DNA from: Archangium primigenium | Lineage (GTDB): Bacteria > Myxococcota > Myxococcia > Myxococcales > Myxococcaceae | DNA length: 64,000 nucleotides | NCBI RefSeq assembly: GCF_016904885.1 | Contig: NZ_JADWYI010000001.1 | Span: 8,117,224-8,181,223 of the forward strand | Reading direction: 5' to 3' | Part shown: piece by piece, positions 24,595-34,010 of the stretch | Position numbering within the stretch: the first letter of the stretch is position 1 | Layout: each line of letters starts with the position of its first letter | The notes under the pieces: model-generated | Database searches by the model: none | The model's input: the letters and a program-made list of their open reading frames with translations, nothing else | Told to the model about the DNA's origin: nothing | Position numbers and translations under genes: made by a program

Positions 24595-27423
24595 ATGGTC
24601 ACCCGACGAAGCGAGGACAATGAGCGACTGATCGACCGGGACCTCACCGCCTTGGCCCGGGAAGGACGGCTCGAGGCGGCGCATGGCGTGGACACGGCCG
24701 TCACCGAGGTCATGTCGCTGCTGGCCCGGGGCGGCAAGCACCCCCTGCTGTCCGGCGAGCCCGGGGTCGGCAAGTCCGCGCTCGTGCAGGAGGTCGCGCG
24801 CCGCATCGCCGAGGGCCGCGTGGACGCGGAGCTCGGCACCGCGCGCATGGTGGAGGTCTCCGTCGCCAACATCCTGGCGCGCAGCACCCAGCGGCAGGCC
24901 GCCGAGACCTTCGAGGAGCTGCTCGAATGGCTCGGCCGGCACCCGCGCACCATCATCTATATCCGCGACCTGCACGCCGTCATCGGCGGGCCCCTGGCGC
25001 CCGTGGCCTTCCGCGCCCTGCGCACCGGGAGCGTGCGCTTCATCTTCGAGACCGAGCCCAAGCGCGTGCAGGAGCTCCTGCGCGCGGACGAGTCCTTCGC
25101 CGAGCGGCTGCACCTGGTGCCCATCCACGAGCCGCCCCCCGAGCGCGCGCGGTGGATTCTCGGCCGGGTGGCCGAGGAGCTGGAGCGCGAGCTGCGCCTG
25201 CCCATCGATCCGGCGGCGTGTGACCTGTCCTTGCGCCTGGCCTCCAAGTTCCTGCTCGCCCAGCGCCTGCCGCGCAAGGCCATCGAGCTGCTCAAGGAGA
25301 CGGCCGCCGAGGCCGCCGGCGCGGCGCGGGACAAGGTGGGCCCCGAGGACGTGCTCACGCGCTTCTGCACCACCACCCGGCTGCCGCGCTTCGTGGTGGA
25401 CGACGCCATGGCGCTCGACCTGGACGAGACGGAGCGCTTCTTCGGCGAGCGGCTGCTCGGGCAGACCGACGCGGTGCAGGCCGTGCTGCGCTCGGTGGCG
25501 CTGCTCAAGGCGGGCCTGAACGATCCGCGCCGACCCCTGGGCGTGTTCCTCTTCGCCGGCCCCACGGGCGTGGGCAAGACGCAGCTGGCCAAGCTGCTCG
25601 CCGAGTACCTCTTCGGCTCGCAGGACCGGCTGGTGCGGCTGAACATGGTGGACTACCCGAACGACGGCGACGAGAGCGTGCCGTTCGGCGCCGCGTGGGC
25701 CCCCGCCATCGAGACCAAGCGCGGCGAGCTCACGGCGCTCCTGGAGGGCAAGGTCTTCACCGTGCTCTTGCTCGACGAGTTCGAGAAGGCGGCGCGCAGC
25801 GTGCACGACCGCTTCCTGCAGCTCTTCGACGAGGGCACGTTCGTCAACGGCGCGGGAGAAACAATCTCCTGCAACAACACCGTCATCGTGGCCACGTCCA
25901 ACGTGGGCGCCGAGGTGTACCGCACGCCCTCCATGGGCTTCAACACAGCGCGCCGGGCCGAGGACTTCATCAACGAGGTGGACAAGCGCATGGCCACCGT
26001 CTTCCGCCCCGAGTTCCTCAACCGCTTCGACGCCATCTGCCACTTCCAGCCGCTGAGCAAGGTGGAGATCCGCAAAATCGCCCAGCGCGAGGTGGGCCGG
26101 GTGCTCGAGCGCGAGGGCATCCGCGTGCGCGGGCTGGACGTGGAGGTGACGCCCGCGGTGGTGGACCTGCTGGTGGAGCGGGGCTACTCGCCGGAGTTCG
26201 GCGCGCGCTACCTGCAGCGGGAGATCGAGAAGACGCTCACCGCGGCGCTGGCGGTGGAGATCGCCCGCCGGCAGTTGCGGCCGGGCACGCCCGTGCGCGT
26301 GGAGGTGCGGCCTCCGGGCAACCGCGTGGTGGCGGTGGCCGAGGTGCTGGCGCCCGTGCGCGAGGAGACAACCCGGCTCGCCCTGCCCACGGAGAAGTCG
26401 GTGGCGGCGGTGAAGCGGCGGCTGGACAAGAAGTCGCTGCTCGCGGAGATGGACCGGCTGGTGGGGCGGGCACGGGCGCTGTCGGTGTCGGCCAACCGGC
26501 CCCGGCTGGAGGAGCGCCGCGCGGAGCTGCTCGCGGCCACCCAGGCCCCCAACCTGTGGGACGACCCCGAGCGCGCCGCGTCCACCCTGCGCGCCTTCCG
26601 GCCGCTGGAGGCCCAGCTCAACGAGCTGGACCGGCTGGAGGAGCGCGCCACGTTCGCGCGGCGGCTGGTGCGCGAGGCCAAGGGCGAGCCGCAGCTCGCG
26701 TCGGCGGCCAAGCACGTGGAGGAGGTGGCTCGCGAGGTCCAGATGGCCGAGGTGCTGGGCACCGCGGGCACCATGGGCCAGGGCGACGAGGCCCTGGTGG
26801 ACATCAGCAGCCACGACACCTTCGAGGGCCAGGCGGCGTGGATCCGCGAGCTGGCCACCATGTACGCGGGCTGGGCCGAGCGCCGGGGCTACGCGGTGGA
26901 GACGGTGGCCGAGGCGGAGGAGCCCGTGCGCGTGGTCTTGCGCATCGTGGGCCCCGGGGCCTACGGCTACCTGTCCGGCGAGTCGGGCCTGCACCGGCGG
27001 CTGGAGGAGGAGAAGCGCCAGCGCGCCTACGTGCGGGTGCACTCGGGCGACTCGCTGGAGGACCTGCGCGACATCCAGGTGAGCGGCCGCGAGGTGCGGC
27101 GGCGCGAGGGCGCGTTCGTGGACAAGGTGCGCGCCGAGGCCTCCGTGCGCGACGAGACGAGCGGCCGCGTGCTCACGCTGGTGGGCGGCGTCGAGCTGGA
27201 GGACCTCAAGGACATCGCCTCGCGGGTGGTCAAGGGCCAGGGCGGCCACGTCAGCGTGGACGAGGCCCGGCGCTACCACCTCGGCCGGGGCGCCCGCGTG
27301 GAGGATCCCCGCACGGGCGCGGGCACGCCGCGGGTGAAGGACGTGCTGCGCGGCGAGCTGGATGTCTTCATCGCCGCGTGGATCTCCCGTCCGCCCCCGG
27401 GCGGCAACCCCCTCACCCCCTGA
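24595..27423 (+). CDS. Clp-type double AAA+ ATPase fused to RF2-like domain lacking GGQ
   Basis: A 942-residue fusion. The first AAA+ module (about 20-260) has Walker A GEPGVGKSALVQ and a modified Walker B (IIYIRDLHAV instead of I-D-E). The second (about 285-600) is ClpA/ClpB-like: GPTGVGKTQLAK (322-333), VLLLDEFEKA, ATSNVGAE and the C-terminal GYSPEFGARYLQREIEKTL. There is no N-domain or M-domain. From about residue 610 the chain resembles release factor 2: a helical PCRF part (ATQAPNLWDDPERAAS), then GPGAYGYLSGESGLHRRLEE and at the end VEDPRTGAGTPRVKDVLRGE, all close to RF2 equivalents. At the GGQ site it reads GAFVDK, so peptide release is not expected. It could remodel ribosome complexes or nascent chains in the cytosol. 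It is divergent from the graspetide genes. Confidence 0.85.
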   Translation: MVTRRSEDNERLIDRDLTALAREGRLEAAHGVDTAVTEVMSLLARGGKHPLLSGEPGVGKSALVQEVARRIAEGRVDAELGTARMVEVSVANILARSTQRQAAETFEELLEWLGRHPRTIIYIRDLHAVIGGPLAPVAFRALRTGSVRFIFETEPKRVQELLRADESFAERLHLVPIHEPPPERARWILGRVAEELERELRLPIDPAACDLSLRLASKFLLAQRLPRKAIELLKETAAEAAGAARDKVGPEDVLTRFCTTTRLPRFVVDDAMALDLDETERFFGERLLGQTDAVQAVLRSVALLKAGLNDPRRPLGVFLFAGPTGVGKTQLAKLLAEYLFGSQDRLVRLNMVDYPNDGDESVPFGAAWAPAIETKRGELTALLEGKVFTVLLLDEFEKAARSVHDRFLQLFDEGTFVNGAGETISCNNTVIVATSNVGAEVYRTPSMGFNTARRAEDFINEVDKRMATVFRPEFLNRFDAICHFQPLSKVEIRKIAQREVGRVLEREGIRVRGLDVEVTPAVVDLLVERGYSPEFGARYLQREIEKTLTAALAVEIARRQLRPGTPVRVEVRPPGNRVVAVAEVLAPVREETTRLALPTEKSVAAVKRRLDKKSLLAEMDRLVGRARALSVSANRPRLEERRAELLAATQAPNLWDDPERAASTLRAFRPLEAQLNELDRLEERATFARRLVREAKGEPQLASAAKHVEEVAREVQMAEVLGTAGTMGQGDEALVDISSHDTFEGQAAWIRELATMYAGWAERRGYAVETVAEAEEPVRVVLRIVGPGAYGYLSGESGLHRRLEEEKRQRAYVRVHSGDSLEDLRDIQVSGREVRRREGAFVDKVRAEASVRDETSGRVLTLVGGVELEDLKDIASRVVKGQGGHVSVDEARRYHLGRGARVEDPRTGAGTPRVKDVLRGELDVFIAAWISRPPPGGNPLTP

Positions 27424-27431
27424 GTCTCCGC

Positions 27432-28553
27432 ATGACCCGCTCTCCCCCGCCTCGCCTCCTTCTCGGCCTCGCCCTGGCCACGCTCGCGGGCTGCCAGCAC
27501 GGCGCCCCCGTCCAGGTGTCTCCCCGCGCCTTGGAGCTGCGCTTCAGTGGTCGGGTGGACCAGCGCGACCCCCAGGGCCCCCGGCTCGCCTGGGGCGGCA
27601 CGTCCCTCACCGCGCGCTTCACCGGCACGTCGCTCGGCGTGCGGCTGCTGGACCTGGGCAAGCTGGAGGAGGCCGCGCCCAACCGCTTCCGCTTCAGCGT
27701 GGACGGCGCCCCCTTTCGCGACCTGTACGTGGGCGAGGGCCCCCTGCTCTACCGCCTCGCCGAGGGCCTGCCCTCGGGCGAGCACACCCTGCGGCTGGAG
27801 AAGGAGACCGAGCCCGCGGTGGGCGAGACCCAGGTGCTCGGACTGGAGCTGGACCCCGAGGCGCGCCTGCTGCCCGCGCCCCCGCGCCTGGAGCGCCGCC
27901 TGGAGTTCATCGGCGACTCGGGCCTCACCGGCTTCGGCATCGAGGGCAAGAGCGCCCAGTGCAGCTTCAACGCGGAGACCCAGCGCCACTCGCTCACCTG
28001 GGCGGCCCTCACCGCGCACGCGCTCGAGGCCGAGCTGTCCGTCGTCGCGTATTCGGGCAAGGGCGTGGCCGTCAACTACGCCAACGATCCCACGCCCACC
28101 GTGCCCGAGCTCTACACGCGCACCCTGCCGCGCCGCGAGGACGGGCCGTGGGACTTCACCGCCTGGGTGCCCGACGCCGTGGTCATCCAGCTGGGCGCCA
28201 ACGACTTCTGGAAGGAGCACCCGGGCGAGGCGCGCTTCCGTGACGCCTACCACTCGCTCGTGACGAGCATCCGCGGCCACTACCCCCAGGCCCACATCGT
28301 CTGCGTGCTCGGCTCGGGCGTGTCCGATTCCCACCCCAAGGACCTGCAGGCCCGCACGCTCGTGCGCGGGCTCGTCTCGGGGCTCGTGGAGGGCCTGCGC
28401 CAGGCCGGGGACACCCGGGTGCACTTCGCCGAGGTCCCCGCCAACCGCGAGGACGAGGGGCTGGGCTGCCTGTGGCACCCCAGCCGGAAGACCCACCAGC
28501 GCACCGCCGAGCAGATGACCCCCCTGCTGCGCGACTGGCTCGGCTGGCGGTAG
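27432..28553 (+). CDS. SGNH-hydrolase lipoprotein, CE2-like carbohydrate esterase
   Basis: A 373-residue lipoprotein: the signal MTRSPPPRLLLGLALATLAG-C gives the lipobox L-A-G-C. The N-terminal domain (about 40-150) is a beta-sandwich. The second is an SGNH hydrolase with block I FIGDSGLTGFGIEG (Ser of G-D-S), block III VVIQLGANDFWKEHPG (G-A-N-D) and block V CLWHPSRKTHQRTAE (His in W-H-P-S). This order of jelly-roll then SGNH domain is that of CE2 acetyl-xylan esterases, which deacetylate plant or cell-surface polysaccharides. The catalytic residues are all present. It starts 9 bases after the Clp-RF2 gene but has no evident functional link. Confidence 0.85.
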   Translation: MTRSPPPRLLLGLALATLAGCQHGAPVQVSPRALELRFSGRVDQRDPQGPRLAWGGTSLTARFTGTSLGVRLLDLGKLEEAAPNRFRFSVDGAPFRDLYVGEGPLLYRLAEGLPSGEHTLRLEKETEPAVGETQVLGLELDPEARLLPAPPRLERRLEFIGDSGLTGFGIEGKSAQCSFNAETQRHSLTWAALTAHALEAELSVVAYSGKGVAVNYANDPTPTVPELYTRTLPRREDGPWDFTAWVPDAVVIQLGANDFWKEHPGEARFRDAYHSLVTSIRGHYPQAHIVCVLGSGVSDSHPKDLQARTLVRGLVSGLVEGLRQAGDTRVHFAEVPANREDEGLGCLWHPSRKTHQRTAEQMTPLLRDWLGWR

Positions 28554-28556
28554 GCG

Positions 28557-30782
28557 TCAGGGCCGGGGCGTCTGCGGCAGCAGGGACTCGCACGCGCTCC
28601 GGGGCAACCACCCGCGCTTGCAGGCCTCGCGCGACAGGGGCTCGCGCACCTGCCAGAGCAGCGCGAACACCGCCACGAGGATGACGACCGTCCACACGCC
28701 CCACTGGCGCGGCTCCTCCTCGTCGTCCTCGTGCACCGACACCAGCGCCGAGCGCAGCACGTCCACCCGGTCCACCGTGGCGTGCTTGGGCAGGCGGGGT
28801 CGGCGGGTGATGATGGCGGCCAGATCCCGCGTGAGCTTGAGCCCGTCATTGAGCGCCCAGCCCGAGCCCTCCAAGAGGAGCGCCAGGTTGCGCTTGCGCA
28901 GCTTGAGCCAGCCGAGCAGGCCCGAGGGCAGCATCACCACCGCGATGGCGAGCAGCACCGCGGAGAGCACGTTGAAGAGCGTGAGCGAGCGCACCTGGGA
29001 CACGATGAACGCCAGCGACGAGCCCACCGCCGCGAGCGCGATGCCGCCCGCCGCGAGGAAGCCACCGGGCCCCGTCACCGAGGGAGGCGGGGCGGGAGGC
29101 GCCTTGGGCGCCGTGGGCGCCGTGGCCGGAGCCGCCACCGCCGCGTTGGCCACCTCGGAGCCTTGCACGAAGCTCTTCTCCAGCGAGGCATCGAGCGACT
29201 GCTCGCCCGAGGCCGCCAGGCTCTCCACCTTCTGGGAGATGAACTTGCCGATGCGCTCGAAGGGCATCGTCATCGACTCCCACAACGACACGGGCTGGCG
29301 CACCACCTGGGTGACCACGGCGTCGAACTCGCGATGGTCCACGTCGTAGAAGATGCCGCGCTTGCCCACCGTCAGCTCGGTGCTGCGCCCGCGCGTGGCG
29401 GGCACCGCCACCTCGAACTGCTCGCCTTCCTTGGAGACCACCTGGACGTAGAGGGTGCAGGTGGTGCCCTGGCTGGTGAGCGCCGAGTGCGCCGCCCGAT
29501 CCTTCACCAGCACCGACAGCCGGTAGCGCCGCCCACCGAGGATGAGCGTGCCCTTCTCCATCAGCGCGCGCCGCTTGGTCTGGTACAGGTCCGGCATGCT
29601 GATGAAGTTGTTGGCGAACGCGAGCAGCCAGCGCTGGTAGAGCATCAGCCGCTCCAGCTCCACCACCGTGTCCAGCCGCTCCTTGAGCGCCAGGTCCGCC
29701 CGGCACGCCGCCTCGATCGCGTCCAATTGCGACTCGGGCACCGCCGCCAGCGCGTCCACCTGCGCGCGCAGGGGGCTCGCGTCCAGCCGCGCCTGCCACG
29801 CCAGGATGGCATCGGCCCGGGCCGTCATGTCCCGCCAGGCCGCGTCCGTGAGGGTCGCCAGGTCGTTGGTGATGGGCAGCGCCACGTCCTTGCGGAAGTT
29901 CTCCAGCCGCTCGAAGGCCGGCCCCCGGTACAGCCGCGACCAGCGCAGCACCCCGCCGGGCTCCGGCGGCGCCACGGGCAGTTCCGCCACCACGCGCGAG
30001 AGCGACTGCAAGTCCCCCAGCGCCCCCTGCACCCGCGTCGCCTCCAGCTTGAGGCTCGTGACGGCCTCGGGCTGGGCCGCGATGAGCCGGCACTGCAGGA
30101 AGTAGGTGTCCAAGAGGGGGCGGATCTCCTGGACGCGCCGGGCCCGCTCCACGCTCTGCGGCCCCCAGGCGAGCAGGGCGTCCTTGCCGGACAGGTGCCC
30201 GAGCAGCACGCCCCGCTCCTCCCGGAAGCGCTGGAGCGTGGGCAGATCGATGCCCGGCTGGCCCGCGCGGTTCTTCACCTCGGGAAAGGACGCCATGATG
30301 GCGAGGGCCAGGGAGCGCAGCGGCTCGGCCAGGAAGGCCGGGGCGACGATGCCATCCCCGTTCTGGCCCGAACCCCGGAACGACTGCTCGCTGGCGCGCA
30401 CCTGCGCCAGGGAGATGCGCGAGCGGTCCTCGACCTTCAGGGTGTCGAGCAGCGTGTCCGCCGCGGCCCGGAGCTTCTGTCCCTCGTCGGACAGCGCGTC
30501 CAACACCAGCACGTCGCTCGCGTCGTTCACGCCCTGGTAGGACTTGAGCCACTTCGCCGTGGTCTCCACCGCGGCGCGCACCTCCATGACCCGGATGCGC
30601 CCGTTGCGGTCCGTATCCAGGAATTCGAGGAAGCGCCGGTCACAATTGAGCCCCTCGACCGGGCACGCGGTGGCGAGCCACTGGGTTTCGGGGATGTGGA
30701 TGGCCTCGGTGAGCACCTCGAACGAGGGGATGGAGACCTGAAGGGAGCCGCCATAGCGGCGATAGACGAGATGACGCGCCAT
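28557..30782 (-). CDS. Membrane protein with EF-hand, function unknown
   Basis: A 741-residue protein. Residues 56-67 (DTDRNGRIRVME) form a canonical calcium-binding EF-hand loop with Asp1, Asp3, Asn5, Gly6, Ile8 and Glu12, followed by a helix. A second, degenerate loop (GSGQNGDGIVAPAFL) lies about 90 residues later. The middle is long and helical, then a beta-rich part and an Ala/Pro-rich linker (about 540-570). Three hydrophobic segments follow near the C-terminus: GGFLAAGGIALAAVGSSLAF, LFNVLSAVLLAIAVVMLPSG and WGVWTVVILVAVFALLW. There is no signal peptide, so the long N-terminal part is probably cytosolic. ATG 30782 is preferred over upstream in-frame starts. I know no function; calcium sensing at the membrane is an inference. 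Confidence 0.65.
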   Translation of the reverse strand: MARHLVYRRYGGSLQVSIPSFEVLTEAIHIPETQWLATACPVEGLNCDRRFLEFLDTDRNGRIRVMEVRAAVETTAKWLKSYQGVNDASDVLVLDALSDEGQKLRAAADTLLDTLKVEDRSRISLAQVRASEQSFRGSGQNGDGIVAPAFLAEPLRSLALAIMASFPEVKNRAGQPGIDLPTLQRFREERGVLLGHLSGKDALLAWGPQSVERARRVQEIRPLLDTYFLQCRLIAAQPEAVTSLKLEATRVQGALGDLQSLSRVVAELPVAPPEPGGVLRWSRLYRGPAFERLENFRKDVALPITNDLATLTDAAWRDMTARADAILAWQARLDASPLRAQVDALAAVPESQLDAIEAACRADLALKERLDTVVELERLMLYQRWLLAFANNFISMPDLYQTKRRALMEKGTLILGGRRYRLSVLVKDRAAHSALTSQGTTCTLYVQVVSKEGEQFEVAVPATRGRSTELTVGKRGIFYDVDHREFDAVVTQVVRQPVSLWESMTMPFERIGKFISQKVESLAASGEQSLDASLEKSFVQGSEVANAAVAAPATAPTAPKAPPAPPPSVTGPGGFLAAGGIALAAVGSSLAFIVSQVRSLTLFNVLSAVLLAIAVVMLPSGLLGWLKLRKRNLALLLEGSGWALNDGLKLTRDLAAIITRRPRLPKHATVDRVDVLRSALVSVHEDDEEEPRQWGVWTVVILVAVFALLWQVREPLSREACKRGWLPRSACESLLPQTPRP

Positions 30783-30891
30783 GCCGCGCAACAGACCACA
30801 GCCGCCCGCACGCTGTCCTGGCTGACAATCGAGCCTCCCCTGGGCCGGTTTCTCCCCAGGGATGGCTTGCATCCCCCGGGGGGCTCGGGGC

Positions 30892-31437
30892 ATGTCAGAG
30901 GGCGTGACCCCGCCCGAGCCCCGGATGCACGGCAACCCGCTGAGTGCCGCCCAGCACGAGTACCTCTTCAGCGCCTACACCGACCCGCGGCGCATCCGCC
31001 TGCGGCCCCGGCACCTGCTCTACCCCCTGGGGGCGCTGCTGGTCATGGCGGTGGGCTACGTGACGGTGACGTACCGCTCGGAGGCCACGCCCTTCCGCAT
31101 GGACACGTACCGGGGCCTGCGCACGGTGCACAAGGGCATGTCCCCCCAGGACGTGTCCGGCATCCTCGGGCCGCCGGTGAGCCGGGAGCAGCGCGGCACC
31201 CAGGAGTGCTTCCAGTACGGCAAGCCGAGCCTCAAGGTGCCCTCCTTCACGCTGCACACCCTCTGCTACGAGGACGGCAAGCTGCTGGAGGTGCAACAGC
31301 GGCGCTACAACTCCTGGGTCGTCACGCGCGATGGCGCCATCAACCCCGCGCCGCTGGAGCCCGGGGAGCTGGACGCCGCGCCCGAGCCGACGGCGCCGGA
31401 CAGCGCCCCCGGGATCGCCGGGCCCACCGCGCCCTGA
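30892..31437 (+). CDS. SmpA/OmlA-like membrane-anchored protein
   Basis: A 181-residue protein with one transmembrane segment (LLYPLGALLVMAVGYVTVTY, about residues 43-62) and a periplasmic domain. The segment TVHKGMSPQDVSGILGPPVS has the K-G-M-S-x-x-D-V-x-x-x-L-G-x-P pattern of SmpA/OmlA (BamE-like) folds. The rest of the domain is beta-rich with Cys (ECFQYGKPSLKV, HTLCYEDGKLLEV), and the C-terminal 40 residues are Pro/Ala-rich. BamE proteins help outer-membrane protein assembly, but this small fold is also found in unrelated envelope proteins, so the role is not assigned. ATG 30862 in the same frame is an alternative start. It is divergent from the EF-hand protein gene. Confidence 0.6.
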   Translation: MSEGVTPPEPRMHGNPLSAAQHEYLFSAYTDPRRIRLRPRHLLYPLGALLVMAVGYVTVTYRSEATPFRMDTYRGLRTVHKGMSPQDVSGILGPPVSREQRGTQECFQYGKPSLKVPSFTLHTLCYEDGKLLEVQQRRYNSWVVTRDGAINPAPLEPGELDAAPEPTAPDSAPGIAGPTAP

Positions 31438-31619
31438 GCCGTGCCCCGGGCCAGGCCCCGGGGTGACAGCGGCATTGCATCAGGGGCCGGATTGCGGCAG
31501 CAAGCGGGTGTTCCTTCGCCCGAGGTCGCACCATTCCCAGCACGCACCTGACGTTTTCGTCCGCCGAGGCCCACCGCTCCTGGCTGGAGGGCCAGTCCGC
31601 CCTGCCCCGGGGCTTCCGG

Positions 31620-32852
31620 GTGGGGCGCACGCGCTTCGACTTCATGCCCGCCGAGGTGGCCAAGCCGGCGAAGATGAACCTCACGCTGGTGGTGCTCGAC
31701 GAGCCGACCCCGGCGTTCGCGGCGGTGTTCACGAAGAACGCCTTTCCCGGGGCGCCGGTGCTCGTGGGCCGCGAGCGGCTGGAGTCGCCCACCCTGGGCG
31801 CGCTCGTCATCAACAACAAGGTGAGCAACGTGTGCGCGCCGGGCGGGCGCGAGGCCAGCGAGCGCGTGTGCGCGGCGGTGGCGGCGGGCCTCGGCCTCAC
31901 GCCCGGGCAGGTGCTGCCCTGCTCCACGGGCGTCATCGGCTGGCGGCTGCCGGTGGACGCCATGGAGCGCGCGGTGCCCGCGGCGGTGGCCTCGCTCGCC
32001 GGGGGCTCGGTGATGCCCGCGGCCGAGGGCATCATGACCACGGACCTCTACCCCAAGGTGCGCCGCGCCCAGGTGGGCGAGGGCAGCATCGTGGGCATCG
32101 CCAAGGGCGCGGGGATGATCGAGCCCAACCTGGCCACCATGCTCGTCTTCCTGCTCACGGACCTGGACGTGCCCCGGGACGCCCTGCGCTCAAGCCTGCG
32201 CGCGGTGGCCTCGCGCACCTTCGGCTGCATCAGCGTGGACAGCGACACGAGCACCTCGGACACGGTGGCCGTCGTGTCCTCGCGCCGGGTGCCCTGCCCG
32301 GACCTCGCCCGCTTCGAGGCGGCGCTGGAGCAGGTGTGCGCGGACCTGGCCGAGGACATCGTGCGCAACGGCGAGGGCGTGCACCACGTCATGCGCGTGC
32401 GGGTGCGCGGGGCGCTGGACGAGCGCGTGGCGCGCGGCGTGGGCAAGTCCGTCGTCAACTCGCCGCTCTTCCAGTGCGCGGTGAACGGCAATGATCCCAA
32501 CGTGGGCCGGCTGGTGGCGGCCATTGGCAAGTACGTGGGCGAGCACCACCCGGGCCTGGACCTGTCGCGCAGCACCCTGCGCATGGGCGGCCGGGTGCTC
32601 TTGGAGCAGGGCACCTTCCGGCTGGACCAGGAGGCCGAGATGGCGCTGGTGGCCCACATGAAGGACGCGGAGCTCTACACGAGCGTGCCTCCGCCCGACG
32701 GGCTCACCTTCCGCCCGCCGGTGACGTTCCCCCCGCACGAGCGCGCGGTGGAGATCGACGTGGACCTGGGCGCGGGCCCGGCCGAGTGCACCGTGCTGGG
32801 CGCGGACCGCAGCCACGAGTACATCAGCGAGAACGCGGACTACCGCAGCTAG
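31620..32852 (+). CDS. argJ: Bifunctional ornithine acetyltransferase/N-acetylglutamate synthase
   Basis: A 410-residue ArgJ. Hallmarks are AAVFTKNAFPGAPVLVGRER, LVINNKVSNVCAPGG, STGVIGWRLPVDAME, and the autoproteolysis site IAKGAGMIEPNLATMLVFLL, where cleavage before Thr makes the two chains. The conserved C-terminal block NDPNVGRLVAAIGKYVG is also present. The enzyme recycles the acetyl group from N-acetylornithine to glutamate in arginine synthesis, in the cytosol. The first recognised start codon, GTG 31620, appears late: the frame continues upstream with protein-like sequence (AEAHRSWLEGQSALPRGFRV) to an ATT at 31533 that has GAGG 7 bases ahead. The true start may therefore be upstream with an unusual codon. 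No other arginine genes are adjacent. Confidence 0.92.
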   Translation: MGRTRFDFMPAEVAKPAKMNLTLVVLDEPTPAFAAVFTKNAFPGAPVLVGRERLESPTLGALVINNKVSNVCAPGGREASERVCAAVAAGLGLTPGQVLPCSTGVIGWRLPVDAMERAVPAAVASLAGGSVMPAAEGIMTTDLYPKVRRAQVGEGSIVGIAKGAGMIEPNLATMLVFLLTDLDVPRDALRSSLRAVASRTFGCISVDSDTSTSDTVAVVSSRRVPCPDLARFEAALEQVCADLAEDIVRNGEGVHHVMRVRVRGALDERVARGVGKSVVNSPLFQCAVNGNDPNVGRLVAAIGKYVGEHHPGLDLSRSTLRMGGRVLLEQGTFRLDQEAEMALVAHMKDAELYTSVPPPDGLTFRPPVTFPPHERAVEIDVDLGAGPAECTVLGADRSHEYISENADYRS

Positions 32853-32877
32853 GGGCCCGCGCGCCCGGCCTCGGACC

Positions 32878-33831
32878 TCACATCTTGCGCATGCGCACGC
32901 GGCGCACCTTGTGGTCCGAGCCCTTCATGAGGATGAGCCGGGCGCGCGAGCGCGTGGGCGCGATGTTCTGCGCCAGGTTCGGGCCGTTGATCTCCGCCCA
33001 CACGCTCACGGCGCGATGGACGGCCTGCTCCTCGGTGAGGTCCGCGAAGCGCCGGAAGAAGGAGCGCTCGTCGCGAAACGCCGTCTGCCGCAGGTGCAGG
33101 AAGCGCTCCACGTACCAGCCGCGGATGTCCTGCTCGTGCGCGTCCACGTAGATGGAGAAGTCGAAGAAGTCCGACAGGAAGGTGTGCGGCATCTTCCCGC
33201 CCTCCAAGGGCCCCGTCTGCAGCACGTTGAGCCCCTCGAGGATGAGGATGTCGGGCCGGCGGATGGTCAGCGCCTCGTCGGGCACGATGTCGTAGACAAG
33301 GTGCGAGTAGACCGGGGCGCTCACCGCGGCGCGGCCGGATTTGATCTCCGCGAGGAAGCGCACCAGGGCGCGCCGGTCGTAGCTCTCCGGAAAGCCCTTG
33401 CGCTGCATGAGGCCGCGCTCGGCCAGGATCCGGTTGGGAAAGAGGAAGCCGTCCGTGGTGACCAGCTCCACGTGCGGGTGGTCCGGCCAGCGCGACAGCA
33501 GGGCCTGGAGGATGCGCGCCGTGGTGCTCTTGCCCACCGCCACGCTGCCCGCGATGCCGATGACGAAGGGCACCTTCTGGGCGAAGCCGCCCAGGAACGC
33601 CTGCTGCGCCGTGCCCAGGCTCTGGGTGGCCGCCACGTGCAGGTTGAGCAGCCGCGACAGCGGCAGGTACACGTCCGCCACCTCTTCCAGGTCCAGGTGC
33701 TCCCCGAGGCCCCGGAGGCCCTCCACCTCCGACGCATCGAGCGTCAGCGGGGTCGCGGCGCGCAAGGCCCGCCACGCCTCGCGCTCGAAGTCGACGAACA
33801 TGGACGCGGCCTGGTGTCTGGAGACGGACAT
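32878..33831 (-). CDS. coaA: Type I pantothenate kinase
   Basis: A 317-residue CoaA, the usual length. Motifs: the P-loop [16 protein letters not shown] (G-S-V-A-V-G-K-S), [15 protein letters not shown] with the catalytic Asp, [12 protein letters not shown], the pantothenate-binding [10 protein letters not shown] and [11 protein letters not shown], and [20 protein letters not shown]. The enzyme phosphorylates pantothenate in the first step of coenzyme A synthesis and is normally inhibited by CoA. It is a cytosolic housekeeping protein. The gene lies convergent to argJ with 25 bases between stops, and divergent from the repeat lipoprotein gene. The first ATG at 33831 is used. Confidence 0.95.
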   Translation of the reverse strand: MSVSRHQAASMFVDFEREAWRALRAATPLTLDASEVEGLRGLGEHLDLEEVADVYLPLSRLLNLHVAATQSLGTAQQAFLGGFAQKVPFVIGIAGSVAVGKSTTARILQALLSRWPDHPHVELVTTDGFLFPNRILAERGLMQRKGFPESYDRRALVRFLAEIKSGRAAVSAPVYSHLVYDIVPDEALTIRRPDILILEGLNVLQTGPLEGGKMPHTFLSDFFDFSIYVDAHEQDIRGWYVERFLHLRQTAFRDERSFFRRFADLTEEQAVHRAVSVWAEINGPNLAQNIAPTRSRARLILMKGSDHKVRRVRMRKM

Positions 33832-34010
33832 GACCCCCCCATCCTAGCCAAGTGTCCTCTGGCGGACGGCGTCCTCTTTCACCCTCACCGCACATATCCA
33901 GCGGGCGACAGTTCGCCGCGACCCTCGCCCGCTGGCACTCACCAGAATCCAACACGCGACTGACTTTCCGACTGTACCCGCTATCCCAGGTATTCGTTGG
34001 AGGAGAGAGC

